Notes under the pieces: generated by a model | Told to the model about the DNA's origin: nothing | What the model saw: the letters and a program-made list of their open reading frames with translations, nothing else | Database searches by the model: none | NCBI GenBank assembly: GCA_937973965.1 | Contig: CALJJQ010000063.1 | Coordinates: 1 to 34,349, forward strand | DNA: 34,349 nucleotides | Source: an uncultured Calothrix sp. | GTDB lineage: Bacteria > Cyanobacteriota > Cyanobacteriia > Cyanobacteriales > Nostocaceae | Reading direction: 5' to 3' | Shown: positions 21,147 to 29,270 of the stretch, piece after piece | Layout: each line of letters opens with the position of its first letter | Numbering within the stretch: position 1 is the first letter of the stretch | Translations under genes and position numbers: made by a program

Positions 21147-22544
21147 ATGACCGTCAACAACTCCGATTCAAATTCCCAACTTTTAGTCTCTTGGTGGCTA
21201 GGAATCAAGAAAACCCTACGTCAAGATTTTTTACCGATTTTGACGGATTTGCGTTTAGCAATTGTCATGCTGTTAGTCATTGCCCTATTTAGTATTACGG
21301 GAACAGTCATTGAACAGGGACAATCCCCAGATTTTTATCGTACAAATTATCCTGAACATCCGGCATTATTTGGATTTCTCACCTGGAAGGTAATCTTAAC
21401 TATTGGTTTAGACCATGTTTATCGAACATGGTGGTTTTTAGCTTTATTAATATTATTTGGTACAAGTTTAACTTCTTGTACTTTTACGAGGCAATTACCA
21501 GCCCTGAAAGCGGCACGGAAATGGAAGTATTATGAAAAGCCGAGTCAGTTTAATAAATTAGCTTTGAGTGCAGAATTTGAACGTGTATCCTTAGCAAGTT
21601 TACCGAACTTGTTACAACAGCGAAGATACAAAGTTTTTCAAGAAAATGATAATGTTATTTATGCCCGTAAGGGTATTATTGGTAGAATTGGTCCCATAGT
21701 TGTTCATATTGGTATTGTTCTCACTTTACTCGGTTCAATTTGGGGAACAATGACAGGATTTGTCGCTCAAGAAATGATAGCTAGTGGGAATACATTCCAA
21801 GTTAAAAATATTATTGATGCGGGACCTTTGGCTGAGGGACAAATTCCTCAAGATTGGGCAGTACGAGTGAATCGATTTTGGATTGATTATACTCCCTCTG
21901 GAGGAATTGACCAATTTTACTCGGATTTATCAGTGGTAAATGACAAGGGGGAGGAGGTCAAACAGGAGACAATCTATGTTAATAAACCTCTGAGATATGG
22001 AGGTGTGACTTTTTATCAAACCGATTGGGGTATTGCTGCGGTTAAGGTGAAATTGAATAATAGTCCTGTTTTTCAACTACCAATGGCTCAATTGGATACT
22101 AACGGGAAAGGTAAGTTATGGGGAACTTGGATACCGACAAAACCAGATTTGAGTGAAGGTGTATCCCTACTTGCTAAGGATTTACAAGGAATGGTGTTGA
22201 TTTATGATGGTGCGGGACAATTGGTAAATACCCTGCGGACTGGGATGGGTGTGGAGGTAAATGGGATTACTTTGAAATTAATTGATGTTGTGGGTAGTAC
22301 GGGTTTACAAATCAAGGCTGACCCTGGTATTCCCATTGTTTACACTGGTTTTGCAATTTTAATGGCTGGTGTGGTGATGAGTTATTTTTCCCATTCCCAA
22401 ATATGGGCTTTGGAGGAAAATGGTAAGTTATATGTGGGTGGGAAAACTAACCGTGCTCAGGTTGCTTTTGAACGGGAGATGTTGGATATTTTAGATGGAT
22501 TGAGCGGTGAATCTAATTCAGTGGTCAATTTGGGTTTTAAGTAA
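21147..22544 (+). CDS. ccs1: Cytochrome c biogenesis protein Ccs1/CcsB (ResB family)
   Basis: With CcsA this protein forms the System II haem delivery and ligation complex, which attaches haem to apocytochrome c on the lumenal side. The N-terminal half has three transmembrane segments (about 35-55, 80-105 and 180-205), with the conserved ...[15 protein letters not shown] and [16 protein letters not shown] segments; the large lumenal domain follows (about 210-400), including [18 protein letters not shown], and a fourth membrane segment ([17 protein letters not shown]) lies near the end. At 465 aa it is normal. ATG 21147. Downstream of ccdA, same direction; CcsA is not in this window. Confidence 0.95.
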   Translation: MTVNNSDSNSQLLVSWWLGIKKTLRQDFLPILTDLRLAIVMLLVIALFSITGTVIEQGQSPDFYRTNYPEHPALFGFLTWKVILTIGLDHVYRTWWFLALLILFGTSLTSCTFTRQLPALKAARKWKYYEKPSQFNKLALSAEFERVSLASLPNLLQQRRYKVFQENDNVIYARKGIIGRIGPIVVHIGIVLTLLGSIWGTMTGFVAQEMIASGNTFQVKNIIDAGPLAEGQIPQDWAVRVNRFWIDYTPSGGIDQFYSDLSVVNDKGEEVKQETIYVNKPLRYGGVTFYQTDWGIAAVKVKLNNSPVFQLPMAQLDTNGKGKLWGTWIPTKPDLSEGVSLLAKDLQGMVLIYDGAGQLVNTLRTGMGVEVNGITLKLIDVVGSTGLQIKADPGIPIVYTGFAILMAGVVMSYFSHSQIWALEENGKLYVGGKTNRAQVAFEREMLDILDGLSGESNSVVNLGFK

Positions 22545-22750
22545 TTTATTTCACAACGTCGGCAAATTTTCAAACAAGTTTTAACTGGGGATTTACCATC
22601 AATTAACAGTACTGAGTATATGTTTGAGTGGGGTAAACCAAATAGTCAAAAAAGATTCAATATTGTTAATCAAAAAAAGATGGATTAATTTGGGTTGGCT
22701 GTTTGCGCATCGCATTATATAGAATTCGGGTGTCTGACCAAGCAATGGAT

Positions 22751-23140
22751 TTATTTTGTGTGTTTAACTTCGATGACGGTGTGAACGTTACCCCGTGGGG
22801 TAAAGTCGGCTTTGACTGTTGCTTCTAAGGGATTACAAGCTGCGACAAAATCATCGAGGATTTGGTTTGCTGATTCTTCGTGGGAAATGTAGCGATCGCG
22901 ATAACTGTTGATGTATAGTTTTAAGGCTTTTAATTCGACTACTGTTTGGTCGGGAATATAGTTAATATATATAGTGGCAAAGTCGGGATATCCGGAGAAG
23001 GGACATTTACAGGTAAATTCGGGTAGGGTTATGTCAATGGTATAGCGACGACCAATACGAGGATTGGGAAAGGTAATTAATTTGCCTTCGATTATTTCCC
23101 TTTCACCGTATTTCATTTCTGCTGTAGATTGATTGCTCAT
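22751..23140 (-). CDS. queF: NADPH-dependent 7-cyano-7-deazaguanine reductase QueF
   Basis: QueF reduces preQ0 to preQ1 in the queuosine tRNA-modification pathway. It is a short, type I QueF (tunnel-fold). The active-site Cys46 forms the thioimide in TCKCPFSGYPDFAT, and Asp53, seven residues on, is the expected proton donor; SHEESANQILDDF follows. The start at ATG 23140 (MSNQSTAEMKYGERE) gives 129 aa, the family length. The frame is open upstream to an ATG at 23194, which would add 18 poorly conserved residues; neither start has a clear ribosome-binding site. The gene stands convergent with ccs1 across about 200 bases. I looked for a preQ1 riboswitch ahead of it and saw none. Confidence 0.95.
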   Translation of the reverse strand: MSNQSTAEMKYGEREIIEGKLITFPNPRIGRRYTIDITLPEFTCKCPFSGYPDFATIYINYIPDQTVVELKALKLYINSYRDRYISHEESANQILDDFVAACNPLEATVKADFTPRGNVHTVIEVKHTK

Positions 23141-23221
23141 GTAGTTGATGTTTTTGTCAATAATTGTTGGCAAGTTGCAAAATTTGGGATTCATTCGAGT
23201 AGATATTCTTTGACTCTTGAT

Positions 23222-23632
23222 TTACTCAAATACATCTTCTGCTTCCCAGTCAGGACAATTACTATCATGCCATCCTTGAGGATGCATTGCACAAACTAAT
23301 AGGTTTCCACCGTAGGCATAACCATGATAGTAACGACAACCAATACAAGCGGGGTTCTTTTCTGGTGTGGGTTCGACTGCATAGGGAAATGCGGGGTCGA
23401 AGTCTAAAAATGATTCATCGGTGTGCCAATAGTTTTCGCTGACATCTCCTAAAAATGACCCTATTTCCAAGTCGCTTATTTCTGATGGTTCTGTAGTTTC
23501 GATGGGTTCCCCAAAGTCTTGTGTGAATTCTAAAAATGCATCTACTATTTCGTTCATGTCCACAAAAAAACTCTCCACCTCATCCACCAGTGCGTGTAGC
23601 AATTCTAAGAAGTCTTTTTGCCACTTGTGCAT
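23222..23632 (-). CDS. Hypothetical cyanobacterial protein with C-terminal Cys motif
   Basis: I do not recognise a named family. The first half (residues 1-65) is acidic and helical (LLHALVDEVESFFVDMNEIVDAF), and the second half has a conserved-looking metal- or disulfide-type pattern: CIGCRYYHGYAYGG, then CAMHPQGWHDSNCPDWE. The arrangement CxxC ... CAMHP ... CPDWE recurs in small cyanobacterial proteins and suggests zinc or iron-sulfur binding; this is inference. 136 aa, ATG 23632. It lies 82 bases upstream of the queF frame (28 bases from its longest possible start), so cotranscription is possible. Function unknown. Confidence 0.75.
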   Translation of the reverse strand: MHKWQKDFLELLHALVDEVESFFVDMNEIVDAFLEFTQDFGEPIETTEPSEISDLEIGSFLGDVSENYWHTDESFLDFDPAFPYAVEPTPEKNPACIGCRYYHGYAYGGNLLVCAMHPQGWHDSNCPDWEAEDVFE

Positions 23633-23805
23633 AAACTTTAAATCCTTGCTGGTCTTGGAATTCGATGGTTTGAGGATTAACGAGAACTTTTTGCCTGCTT
23701 AATAGCCTTACTGAGGACAGGATTCTCGCCTGATTTAGGCTTTGTGAAACCAACAGGTGGAAGCAGTTAATCTCCCTCTCAAACAAATACTTGAAAAATG
23801 TATGT

Positions 23806-24195
23806 TTAGCCTTCACGCTGCAGGCGACGCAATTCTTCTTGCATCTGCCGAACTTGTTCCCTCAGCTTATCCACATCATCACTACTGGTATTATCTACCG
23901 GTGTTGTGGGTGATTCATCTTCTTCTAAAATTTCAATACGTCGGGGTTCCGTTGAGGTTTTTTCTTCTTTGGTTTCCTCTGTAGAACCTGGAACCTGAGC
24001 CTGTTTCATCATTTCTTCGACGAATCTGCGGGCTTCTTCTGTTGACATTTCGCCGCGCGCGACCATCTCATCAGCTAGCTTTTGTGCTTGCGATCGCAGT
24101 TCAGCTAATTTGCTCCCTGCTTTTTCTCCCGCATACGAAGCTAGCCCGATACCGAGATAAAATGCTTTTTGAACTACATCTCCAAATCCAGGCAT
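23806..24195 (-). CDS. Phasin-like coiled-coil protein
   Basis: A 129-aa protein of a type often annotated in cyanobacteria as phasin family. Its N-terminus has a short hydrophobic helix (GDVVQKAFYLGIGLASYAG), then a long charged, amphipathic region (AELRSQAQKLADEMVARG) with a STEEARRFVEEMM segment, a low-complexity Thr/Glu linker (about 70-105), and a final heptad-like coiled coil (DVDKLREQVRQMQEELRRL). This fits granule- or membrane-surface binding and oligomerisation, although the substrate is not shown by the sequence. ATG 24195. It lies about 27 bases from the SRP RNA on the same strand. Confidence 0.78.
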   Translation of the reverse strand: MPGFGDVVQKAFYLGIGLASYAGEKAGSKLAELRSQAQKLADEMVARGEMSTEEARRFVEEMMKQAQVPGSTEETKEEKTSTEPRRIEILEEDESPTTPVDNTSSDDVDKLREQVRQMQEELRRLQREG

Positions 24196-24221
24196 TAGTG
24201 ATTACTGCTGATCGACTGTAA

Positions 24222-24310
24222 GGGGGCGACCCGGAGACTACGCCTACTACAAGCATCCCGTATTGCTGCTACCTTCCGGTCCTGACAAGATTTAGGCGTT
24301 GAAGTCGCAT
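24222..24310 (-). ncRNA. ffs: Signal recognition particle RNA (4.5S-type)
   Basis: SRP RNA binds Ffh and targets nascent membrane proteins. The conserved core GTCAGGACCGGAAGGTAGCAGCAA (quoted in part: GACCGGAAGGTAGCAGC) is on the minus strand around 24262-24288, with the GGAA tetraloop hairpin and the symmetric/asymmetric internal-loop bases in place. The 5' end GCGACT pairs with the 3' end GGGTCGC, giving ends near 24308-24310 and 24222. About 89 nt, the small bacterial form without an Alu domain. It is upstream of the phasin-like gene. Confidence 0.95.
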
Positions 24311-24464
24311 AATTCCGAGTCAATTAACAGCATAGCATTTTTTTGCTAAATGTGTGTAGGTAATTGGGAATTTGACTAACCTTCACAAAAAATTTGCTAT
24401 CCGAGTGATTCTTTTTCCCGTAGTTCTTGTTAAGATTATTAAAATTTTTATGTAAAAAAACATT

Positions 24465-25505
24465 ATGGCATTATACGCAGAACTTCATCGGCACTTGGGA
24501 GGGTCGGTTGTTCCCCGCGTTCTCTGGCGCTATTTCCAGCGTCATGATGGGGACTTGGTTTCCCGTTTTCAGGATTATGCCGAATTTGAGGATTTTTATA
24601 CTCGTCCCCGTAATACTCTGGATGAATATCTGGAATTACACACAATGGTGGAAAGTGTGCAAACGGTTGACACATTGCCCTATTTCATATACCGCCTATT
24701 GCGGGGAGCATATGTTTTTGAAAATTTAGCTTACCTAGAATTACGCTATACACCTTACCTCCGGACTTCAGAGGATTTATCCCCAAGCGATCGCATTGAT
24801 CAGATGGCGGAAATAGTTGAGGTGGTGGGGAAAGCAAGTCAAATTACGGAATATCCAATTGTCACCAGCCAAATTTTGTGCATGCATTCCCGCTTACCCT
24901 ATGAGGTAAATCGGGCGATTATTGATTTGGCTGCTCAAAGCAGAAAATACGTTTGTGCGGTGGATGTGGCTGGGGGGGATAGCCACTATGCGGAACGTTT
25001 AGATGAGTGGATAAAATTATACGAGTATGCCCTGTCCCTGGATATAAATACGACAGGACATCTATACGAAACAACCGCAGGCTGCTACCCCGAGTTATTA
25101 CCCTATCTAATGCGGATTGGTCATGGTATCCAGATACCCTTGTTGTATCCGGAGCTACTACCTGATATGGCTCGGAGGGGGCAATGTTTGGAAGTTTGTC
25201 CAACAACTTACATTAAAACAGGCACTTTAGCAGATATTCGTATGTTGAAGCAAGTATTTGAAAGGTGTTTTGATGCGGGGGTGGATATCGCGATTTGTAC
25301 TGATAATGCTGGGTTACATAATGTACGTTTGCCCTTTGAGTACGAAAATCTCCTGACCTACGATATTATTAGTTTCCCCCAATTAAAAGCCTGTCAAGAC
25401 GCTGCTTTTAGACATGCCTTTGCTTGGCCCTATGGACAACAACCTGCGTCCCTGCTGAATGGTATTCTCAATCCATCACCAATGAAAGTGGCAGTTGGTA
25501 GCTAA
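24465..25505 (+). CDS. Adenosine deaminase-like amidohydrolase
   Basis: A TIM-barrel metal-dependent deaminase related to adenosine deaminase (346 aa). Metal site: His8 and His10 (ELHRHLGG), His199 (TGHLYE) and Asp280. The general base Glu202 and His220 (RIGHG) are present. Two changes from textbook enzymes stand out: the HAGE motif reads HLYE, and the STDDP motif reads CTDNAG, so the second Asp, which contacts the substrate base in adenosine deaminases, is Asn281. CPTTYIKTG replaces CPTSN. Catalysis looks possible but the substrate may not be adenosine. ATG 24465; no close operon partner. Pathway is purine salvage by homology only. Confidence 0.85.
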   Translation: MALYAELHRHLGGSVVPRVLWRYFQRHDGDLVSRFQDYAEFEDFYTRPRNTLDEYLELHTMVESVQTVDTLPYFIYRLLRGAYVFENLAYLELRYTPYLRTSEDLSPSDRIDQMAEIVEVVGKASQITEYPIVTSQILCMHSRLPYEVNRAIIDLAAQSRKYVCAVDVAGGDSHYAERLDEWIKLYEYALSLDINTTGHLYETTAGCYPELLPYLMRIGHGIQIPLLYPELLPDMARRGQCLEVCPTTYIKTGTLADIRMLKQVFERCFDAGVDIAICTDNAGLHNVRLPFEYENLLTYDIISFPQLKACQDAAFRHAFAWPYGQQPASLLNGILNPSPMKVAVGS

Positions 25506-25665
25506 CAGTAGCGCCTATAGCCAACTCGTTGTATCCTGAAAAAAACCTGATGTGAAACAAAGGGCAGTGGATACAGTGCGCGATCGCCAATTGGAAACTC
25601 AAAACCAAACGGAAAGAAAACCCACACAAATCACTTTTATTCTTGGTAACTATTGGTAACTATGT

Positions 25666-26712
25666 ATGTTCCAGCTAATCACCGTTGTGTTAATTGTGAT
25701 TTTTGGGTCAGCCCTTTGTTCTAGTGTCGAAACAGCGCTATTTTCCGTTTCGGTTTTGAAAGTCCGACAATTGGCACAATCAAGTAATCCCGCAGCGATC
25801 GCTCTTTTGGCAATTCGGGAAAACATGAATCGACCGATTGCAGCGATTGTCATTCTTAATAATATTTTTAATATTGTTGGTAGCATCCTCACAGGTAGTA
25901 TCGCCACCCAAATGTTGGGAGATACTTGGTTGGGGATATTTTCTGGCGTTTTTACGTTCCTAATTATTATTTTTGGGGAAATAATTCCCAAGACGATTGG
26001 GGAACGGTATTCAGAATCTATCGCATTACTTGCAGCTTTACCTGTGACTGGATTAGCAATTCTATTTACCCCTTTAGTTTGGCTCATCGAAAACGTGACA
26101 GCACCTTTTGTCAAAGGGAAAAAACGACCCACTACCAATGAAGCGGAGATTAAACTGTTAGCAAATATTGGTCAACAAGAGGGAATTATTGAAACTGATG
26201 AAGCCGAGATGATTCAAAGGGTATTTCGTCTCAATGATGTCACCGCATCCGACCTCATGACACCGAGAATCATGTTGACCCATATCCGGGGAAATTTAAC
26301 CCTTGCAGAAGCAAAACAGGATATTATTGCTTCCCAGCATACCCGCATCATTGTGGTGGATGAATCCATCGATCAAGTGATTGGTTTTGCTTTAAAGCAA
26401 AATTTATTAACAGCGATGGTGGAGGGTAATCATCATGAAAAAATTGCCAATTTAGCTCGGAAAGTTCATTTTGTTCCCGAAATTATCCGCGCTGATAAGT
26501 TGTTGAAAAACTTTATTGAAGCTCGCGAACATCTTGCAGTTGTCGTTGATGAATATGGTTGTGTGGTCGGTGTAGTCACCTTAGAAGATGTGTTGGAAGT
26601 GATTACTGGCGAAATTGTCGATGAAACCGATAGAACTGTTGATTTACAAGAAATAGCCCGGAAAAAACGCGAAAAAATGCTACAGTCGATCCATCTCAAT
26701 CATTCAGCTTAA
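25666..26712 (+). CDS. CNNM/CorC-type membrane protein with CBS domains (hemolysin family)
   Basis: Family members transport or sense divalent cations such as Mg2+; they are often mislabelled hemolysins. The N-terminal DUF21 region (about 1-150) has three to four membrane segments and the conserved SSVETALFSVS and IIFGEIIPKTIGERYSE motifs. A CBS pair follows (about 195-315), with LMTPRIMLTHI at its start and VVDEYGCVVGVVTLEDVLE at the end. The C-terminal CorC_HlyC domain seen in long family members is missing; the protein ends soon after the second CBS at 348 aa, which is a known short form. ATG 25666; an out-of-frame ATG lies at 25662. Confidence 0.92.
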   Translation: MFQLITVVLIVIFGSALCSSVETALFSVSVLKVRQLAQSSNPAAIALLAIRENMNRPIAAIVILNNIFNIVGSILTGSIATQMLGDTWLGIFSGVFTFLIIIFGEIIPKTIGERYSESIALLAALPVTGLAILFTPLVWLIENVTAPFVKGKKRPTTNEAEIKLLANIGQQEGIIETDEAEMIQRVFRLNDVTASDLMTPRIMLTHIRGNLTLAEAKQDIIASQHTRIIVVDESIDQVIGFALKQNLLTAMVEGNHHEKIANLARKVHFVPEIIRADKLLKNFIEAREHLAVVVDEYGCVVGVVTLEDVLEVITGEIVDETDRTVDLQEIARKKREKMLQSIHLNHSA

Positions 26713-26758
26713 TCATCAAGTAATTGGTGTTGCTGATTTCCGTATGAATTAACTAAAT

Positions 26759-27027
26759 TAGGGTTTATTTTAAGTAATATTCAAGTCATTGTTGTAATTT
26801 TTATGCTGAGTACAGGGAATAGTTTTACCCAACAATTCCACTTTTCATATGGCTACAAAAAATTACAGGTGCGAGGCTTTTTAAACTCTATCTATAGGCC
26901 TATTTGGAAAGCACTTTTTGAGAATAAAATACCCTCTAAAGCTGACAAGATATGGAGACGTGATATTTACGAGATATAGAGAAGAGACGCGATATATCGC
27001 GTCTTTACTATTTTTCAGCAAGCCCTA
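26759..27027. mobile_element. MITE-like element, copy 2 (diverged)
   Basis: The right end TTTTTCAGCAAGCCCTA (ending at 27027) matches the right end of copy 1 (TTTTTCAGCAAACCCTA, 3866-3882); the left end TAGGGTTTATTTTAA is more worn. TA sits at both ends. Inside, AGGGAATAGTTTTA, AAAAATTACAG and ATACCCTC(C/T)AAAGC are shared with copy 1 in the same order, so the two are homologous over their length. No transposase inside. Confidence 0.6.
26985..27004. repeat. Perfect 20-bp palindrome
   Basis: AGACGCGATATATCGCGTCT reads the same on both strands with no loop and is followed by TTAC. It lies inside MITE-like copy 2 and has no counterpart in copy 1. Its ends (AGACG/CGTCT) match the other dispersed palindromes. 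Confidence 0.9.
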
Positions 27028-27113
27028 CTTAATTACACGAATTTAATATATGGCGATCGCCCTTGACTTGGAACACAGTCGTTTGGGTTTTTGATATCAG
27101 TATTACAAGTAGG

Positions 27114-27755
27114 CTAATCCTGACTTTTAAACAACTGTTGTCTCACCCAGTCACGGAAAACACGCTTTGCAGCTAGTTGACCAATATTTCGGCTTTCTTG
27201 GATAAATCGAGGGATTTCTTTGATGGCAATTCCTGGGAAAGTGGGGCTGTTTTCAGTTTCTGTGTATTGTCCTTTTTGGAGGATATAAATCCTGAAAGTT
27301 GTACCGTTATATCGCCAGAATTCTCCTATTCCCATTGCTGCATAAAGAATAAATTTATTGATTTTTGGCTTGGAGTATTCTACCTCCAGGACAATATCGG
27401 GTGGTGGGTCAAAAGCAAGGTCAATATTATCTTTTCCCCGAATCAATGCCTCATTTTGAATGTAGTAACTACTATCTGGTTCGCACCCTATTTCTAAATC
27501 ATCTCGCGTTAAAGTTATTGAACCAGAACTTTTGACTTCAAAGGCAAACTCTTCACATAACACCAACACAAAACCTTCAATAATCCGGTTTGAATTTTCA
27601 TGGGGCATTAGTGGTGTCATAATTTCTACAATTCCATGCTCGTAAGCAAGTCGAAAGTTTCGCTCCCCACCCATTTCTGCTAACATTAACCTAAAGGTCT
27701 GCCAACTAATATTTGGAAGTATTGTTCTGGTTTCTGCAAGGTTTGTTGCTAGCAT
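27114..27755 (-). CDS. Uma2-family (DUF820) PD-(D/E)XK nuclease-like protein
   Basis: A member of a large family strongly expanded in cyanobacteria, with a restriction-endonuclease-like fold but no known target. The core pattern is visible: an Asp in EPDSSYYI, PPPDIVLEVEYSKPKINKF with the acidic and Lys candidates, and AMGIGEFWRYN, the usual block after it. 213 aa, typical. ATG 27755 with no strong ribosome-binding site. It lies beside a MITE-like element and a hairpin repeat, a common setting for this family. Enzyme activity here is not shown. Confidence 0.9.
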   Translation of the reverse strand: MLATNLAETRTILPNISWQTFRLMLAEMGGERNFRLAYEHGIVEIMTPLMPHENSNRIIEGFVLVLCEEFAFEVKSSGSITLTRDDLEIGCEPDSSYYIQNEALIRGKDNIDLAFDPPPDIVLEVEYSKPKINKFILYAAMGIGEFWRYNGTTFRIYILQKGQYTETENSPTFPGIAIKEIPRFIQESRNIGQLAAKRVFRDWVRQQLFKSQD

Positions 27756-27929
27756 AATTCAGGCTTTTTGTTTATTTGTATCTACCTTTGATCTAATTGT
27801 ATTTACATTTTTGTATTCAAGGGGAAAATTATTGGGGGGCGTTGCTAAATTTAGGTACGAATTACAATTATTTACATTTTGTATTAAAGTCACAATCATC
27901 TCTTCGAGAAGCCGCGCTACGCGCGTCTA

Positions 27930-27960
27930 CGTAGAGACATTGCATCGCTACGTCTCTACG
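27930..27960. repeat. Palindromic repeat (CGTAGAGAC hairpin)
   Basis: CGTAGAGAC (27930-27938) and GTCTCTACG (27952-27960) form a 9-bp stem around a 13-nt loop, next to a GC-rich GCGCTACGCGCG stretch. Same family as the hairpin inside the atp operon. It sits between the Uma2-type and M15 genes. Confidence 0.8.
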
Positions 27961-27971
27961 GGTCGTTGGAA

Positions 27972-28838
27972 TTATTTCTCAGTCAAAAGTGGTGTTAGCC
28001 AATATGTATTTCGACCAATTACCTGCTTTTTAAACCCAAGTTGAATTAATTCCTCCATCGACATTCCTAAATATGTCCAATGGGGTTGGTCTCCCTTCAC
28101 TGTTTGAAACCAACCGTTTTGATTGAGGATTTGGGTTTGTCGCGGATTCAATTGTCCTAAATCAATTGCTAAACCCCATAAATGCTGGGATGAACCGGGG
28201 GGTGCAACCTTCCGCATGATTGGTTGTAGTTGTCCTTGACGAATTTTTTGGAGGGTTTTTTCGTTAGAATGTTTATTATGTTTATTCCAAAATTTGCGAG
28301 TGGTTTCAAAAGTGCGTAAACAATCACTTTCACCTCTTCCCGATTTGAGGCGAATAGGGGTGGTACGAAGGATGGTATTAAATGATGCGGCGGCTGGTGC
28401 TTGAAGAAAGCAATTAAGACCAGCATTAACACGAGTCCGTTTCAGGGTATCTTGAAAAGCTTTGGTTTGCTTTGGGGTATCAAAAGCTACCTTCGGTGGT
28501 AGTTGAATTTGCGGATTAGTGGTGGCAAAAATTCCCCCATATTCCTGTAAGATTAAATACTCATAGGTTTTGGGGGTGGGCAATGGATTGAGTTTTGTGG
28601 CGATCGCATTGAAAAATTTGCTTTTGTCGTCAATAATTACTGGTGGTGTGGGGGTAGGTGTATCTGTGGGGGGACAGAGTTTGGCTAAAGCACCTGTGAG
28701 TTGACAATCCGGTGCGGGTTGTACTGGATTATTACTTTCGCTCTGGGATAATTGGGCGATCGCACTACTGGCAACAAGACCAACAACGACACAAAGGGTT
28801 ACAATCAACCATTTCCATTGCTTAGGGAGGTTTCTCAT
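27972..28838 (-). CDS. M15-family D-alanyl-D-alanine carboxypeptidase (VanY-like)
   Basis: A zinc peptidase predicted to trim peptidoglycan stem peptides outside the cytoplasm. The N-terminus has a signal/anchor helix (WLIVTLCVVVGLVASSAIA), then a Pro/Thr-rich linker and the catalytic domain. Zinc motifs are SQHLWGLAIDL (SxHxxGxAxD) and the final His in GDQPHWTYLG. Two Cys in the domain (LNCFLQ and ESDCLRTF) could form a disulfide. Start: the frame begins with TTG at 28844, but the ATG at 28838 (MRNLPKQWKW) follows an AGG-poor leader and is the first ATG; I chose it, giving 288 aa. No operon partner. Confidence 0.88.
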   Translation of the reverse strand: MRNLPKQWKWLIVTLCVVVGLVASSAIAQLSQSESNNPVQPAPDCQLTGALAKLCPPTDTPTPTPPVIIDDKSKFFNAIATKLNPLPTPKTYEYLILQEYGGIFATTNPQIQLPPKVAFDTPKQTKAFQDTLKRTRVNAGLNCFLQAPAAASFNTILRTTPIRLKSGRGESDCLRTFETTRKFWNKHNKHSNEKTLQKIRQGQLQPIMRKVAPPGSSQHLWGLAIDLGQLNPRQTQILNQNGWFQTVKGDQPHWTYLGMSMEELIQLGFKKQVIGRNTYWLTPLLTEK

Positions 28839-29270
28839 CACCAATATTTCAGTAAATTCACTATCCCTATCCTAAACTATTTTGGATTCGCCCATAGCGA
28901 TTATGATACCAATTAAAAAAATGAATGGGACAGATAGATGCCGCATTTTTCACAAAACCCTAAAGTACAGGGAGTAGAAGGAAAATCAATCTGTTACTTA
29001 GGACTTGCAACTTACTCGTGAGAAATCCAATGTTGGTAGGTATTACTGTATATGGTTTTGCAACTCCACAGACGCACTTTGTGTAGCCTTTTCTGCGACA
29101 ACACTACGCCTAGGTAGAAATCACCAAAATTCAAAATCAAAAATCCATAAACACCTATCAGATTGACCGCAGAATCATTTTTTTTAACGAGAACTCACAG
29201 AGTAATCCAAAATCCATAGACGCACGTAGTGCGGATCAACCGTAGGGTAATTCAAAATCCAAAATGGAAA
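28839..29270. other. Gene-free repeat-rich stretch
   Basis: No gene. Holds worn TCCAAAA/TTCAAAA 7-mers (about 29125-29145, 29205-29215, 29249-29265) and short GACGCAC / GTGCGT words near 29075 and 29217. Promoter of the M15 gene expected at the left end; none assigned. Confidence 0.5.

Larger units (their letters stand above)
26713..27113. other. Gene-free stretch occupied by a MITE-like element
   Basis: No gene. Most of the stretch is the second MITE-like copy (26759-27027), including a perfect 20-bp palindrome. A HIP1 octamer at about 27053 lies between it and the Uma2-type gene end. Confidence 0.6.

Noticed and set aside
23141-23221. preQ1 riboswitch ahead of queF
   Set aside because: No H-type pseudoknot with a CUA-type stem and A-rich tail could be made out in the short leader.
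23580-23816. 78-codon minus-strand frame overlapping the Cys-motif hypothetical gene
   Set aside because: Its C-terminal part is a shifted reading of the start of the gene at 23632; the rest shows no family features.
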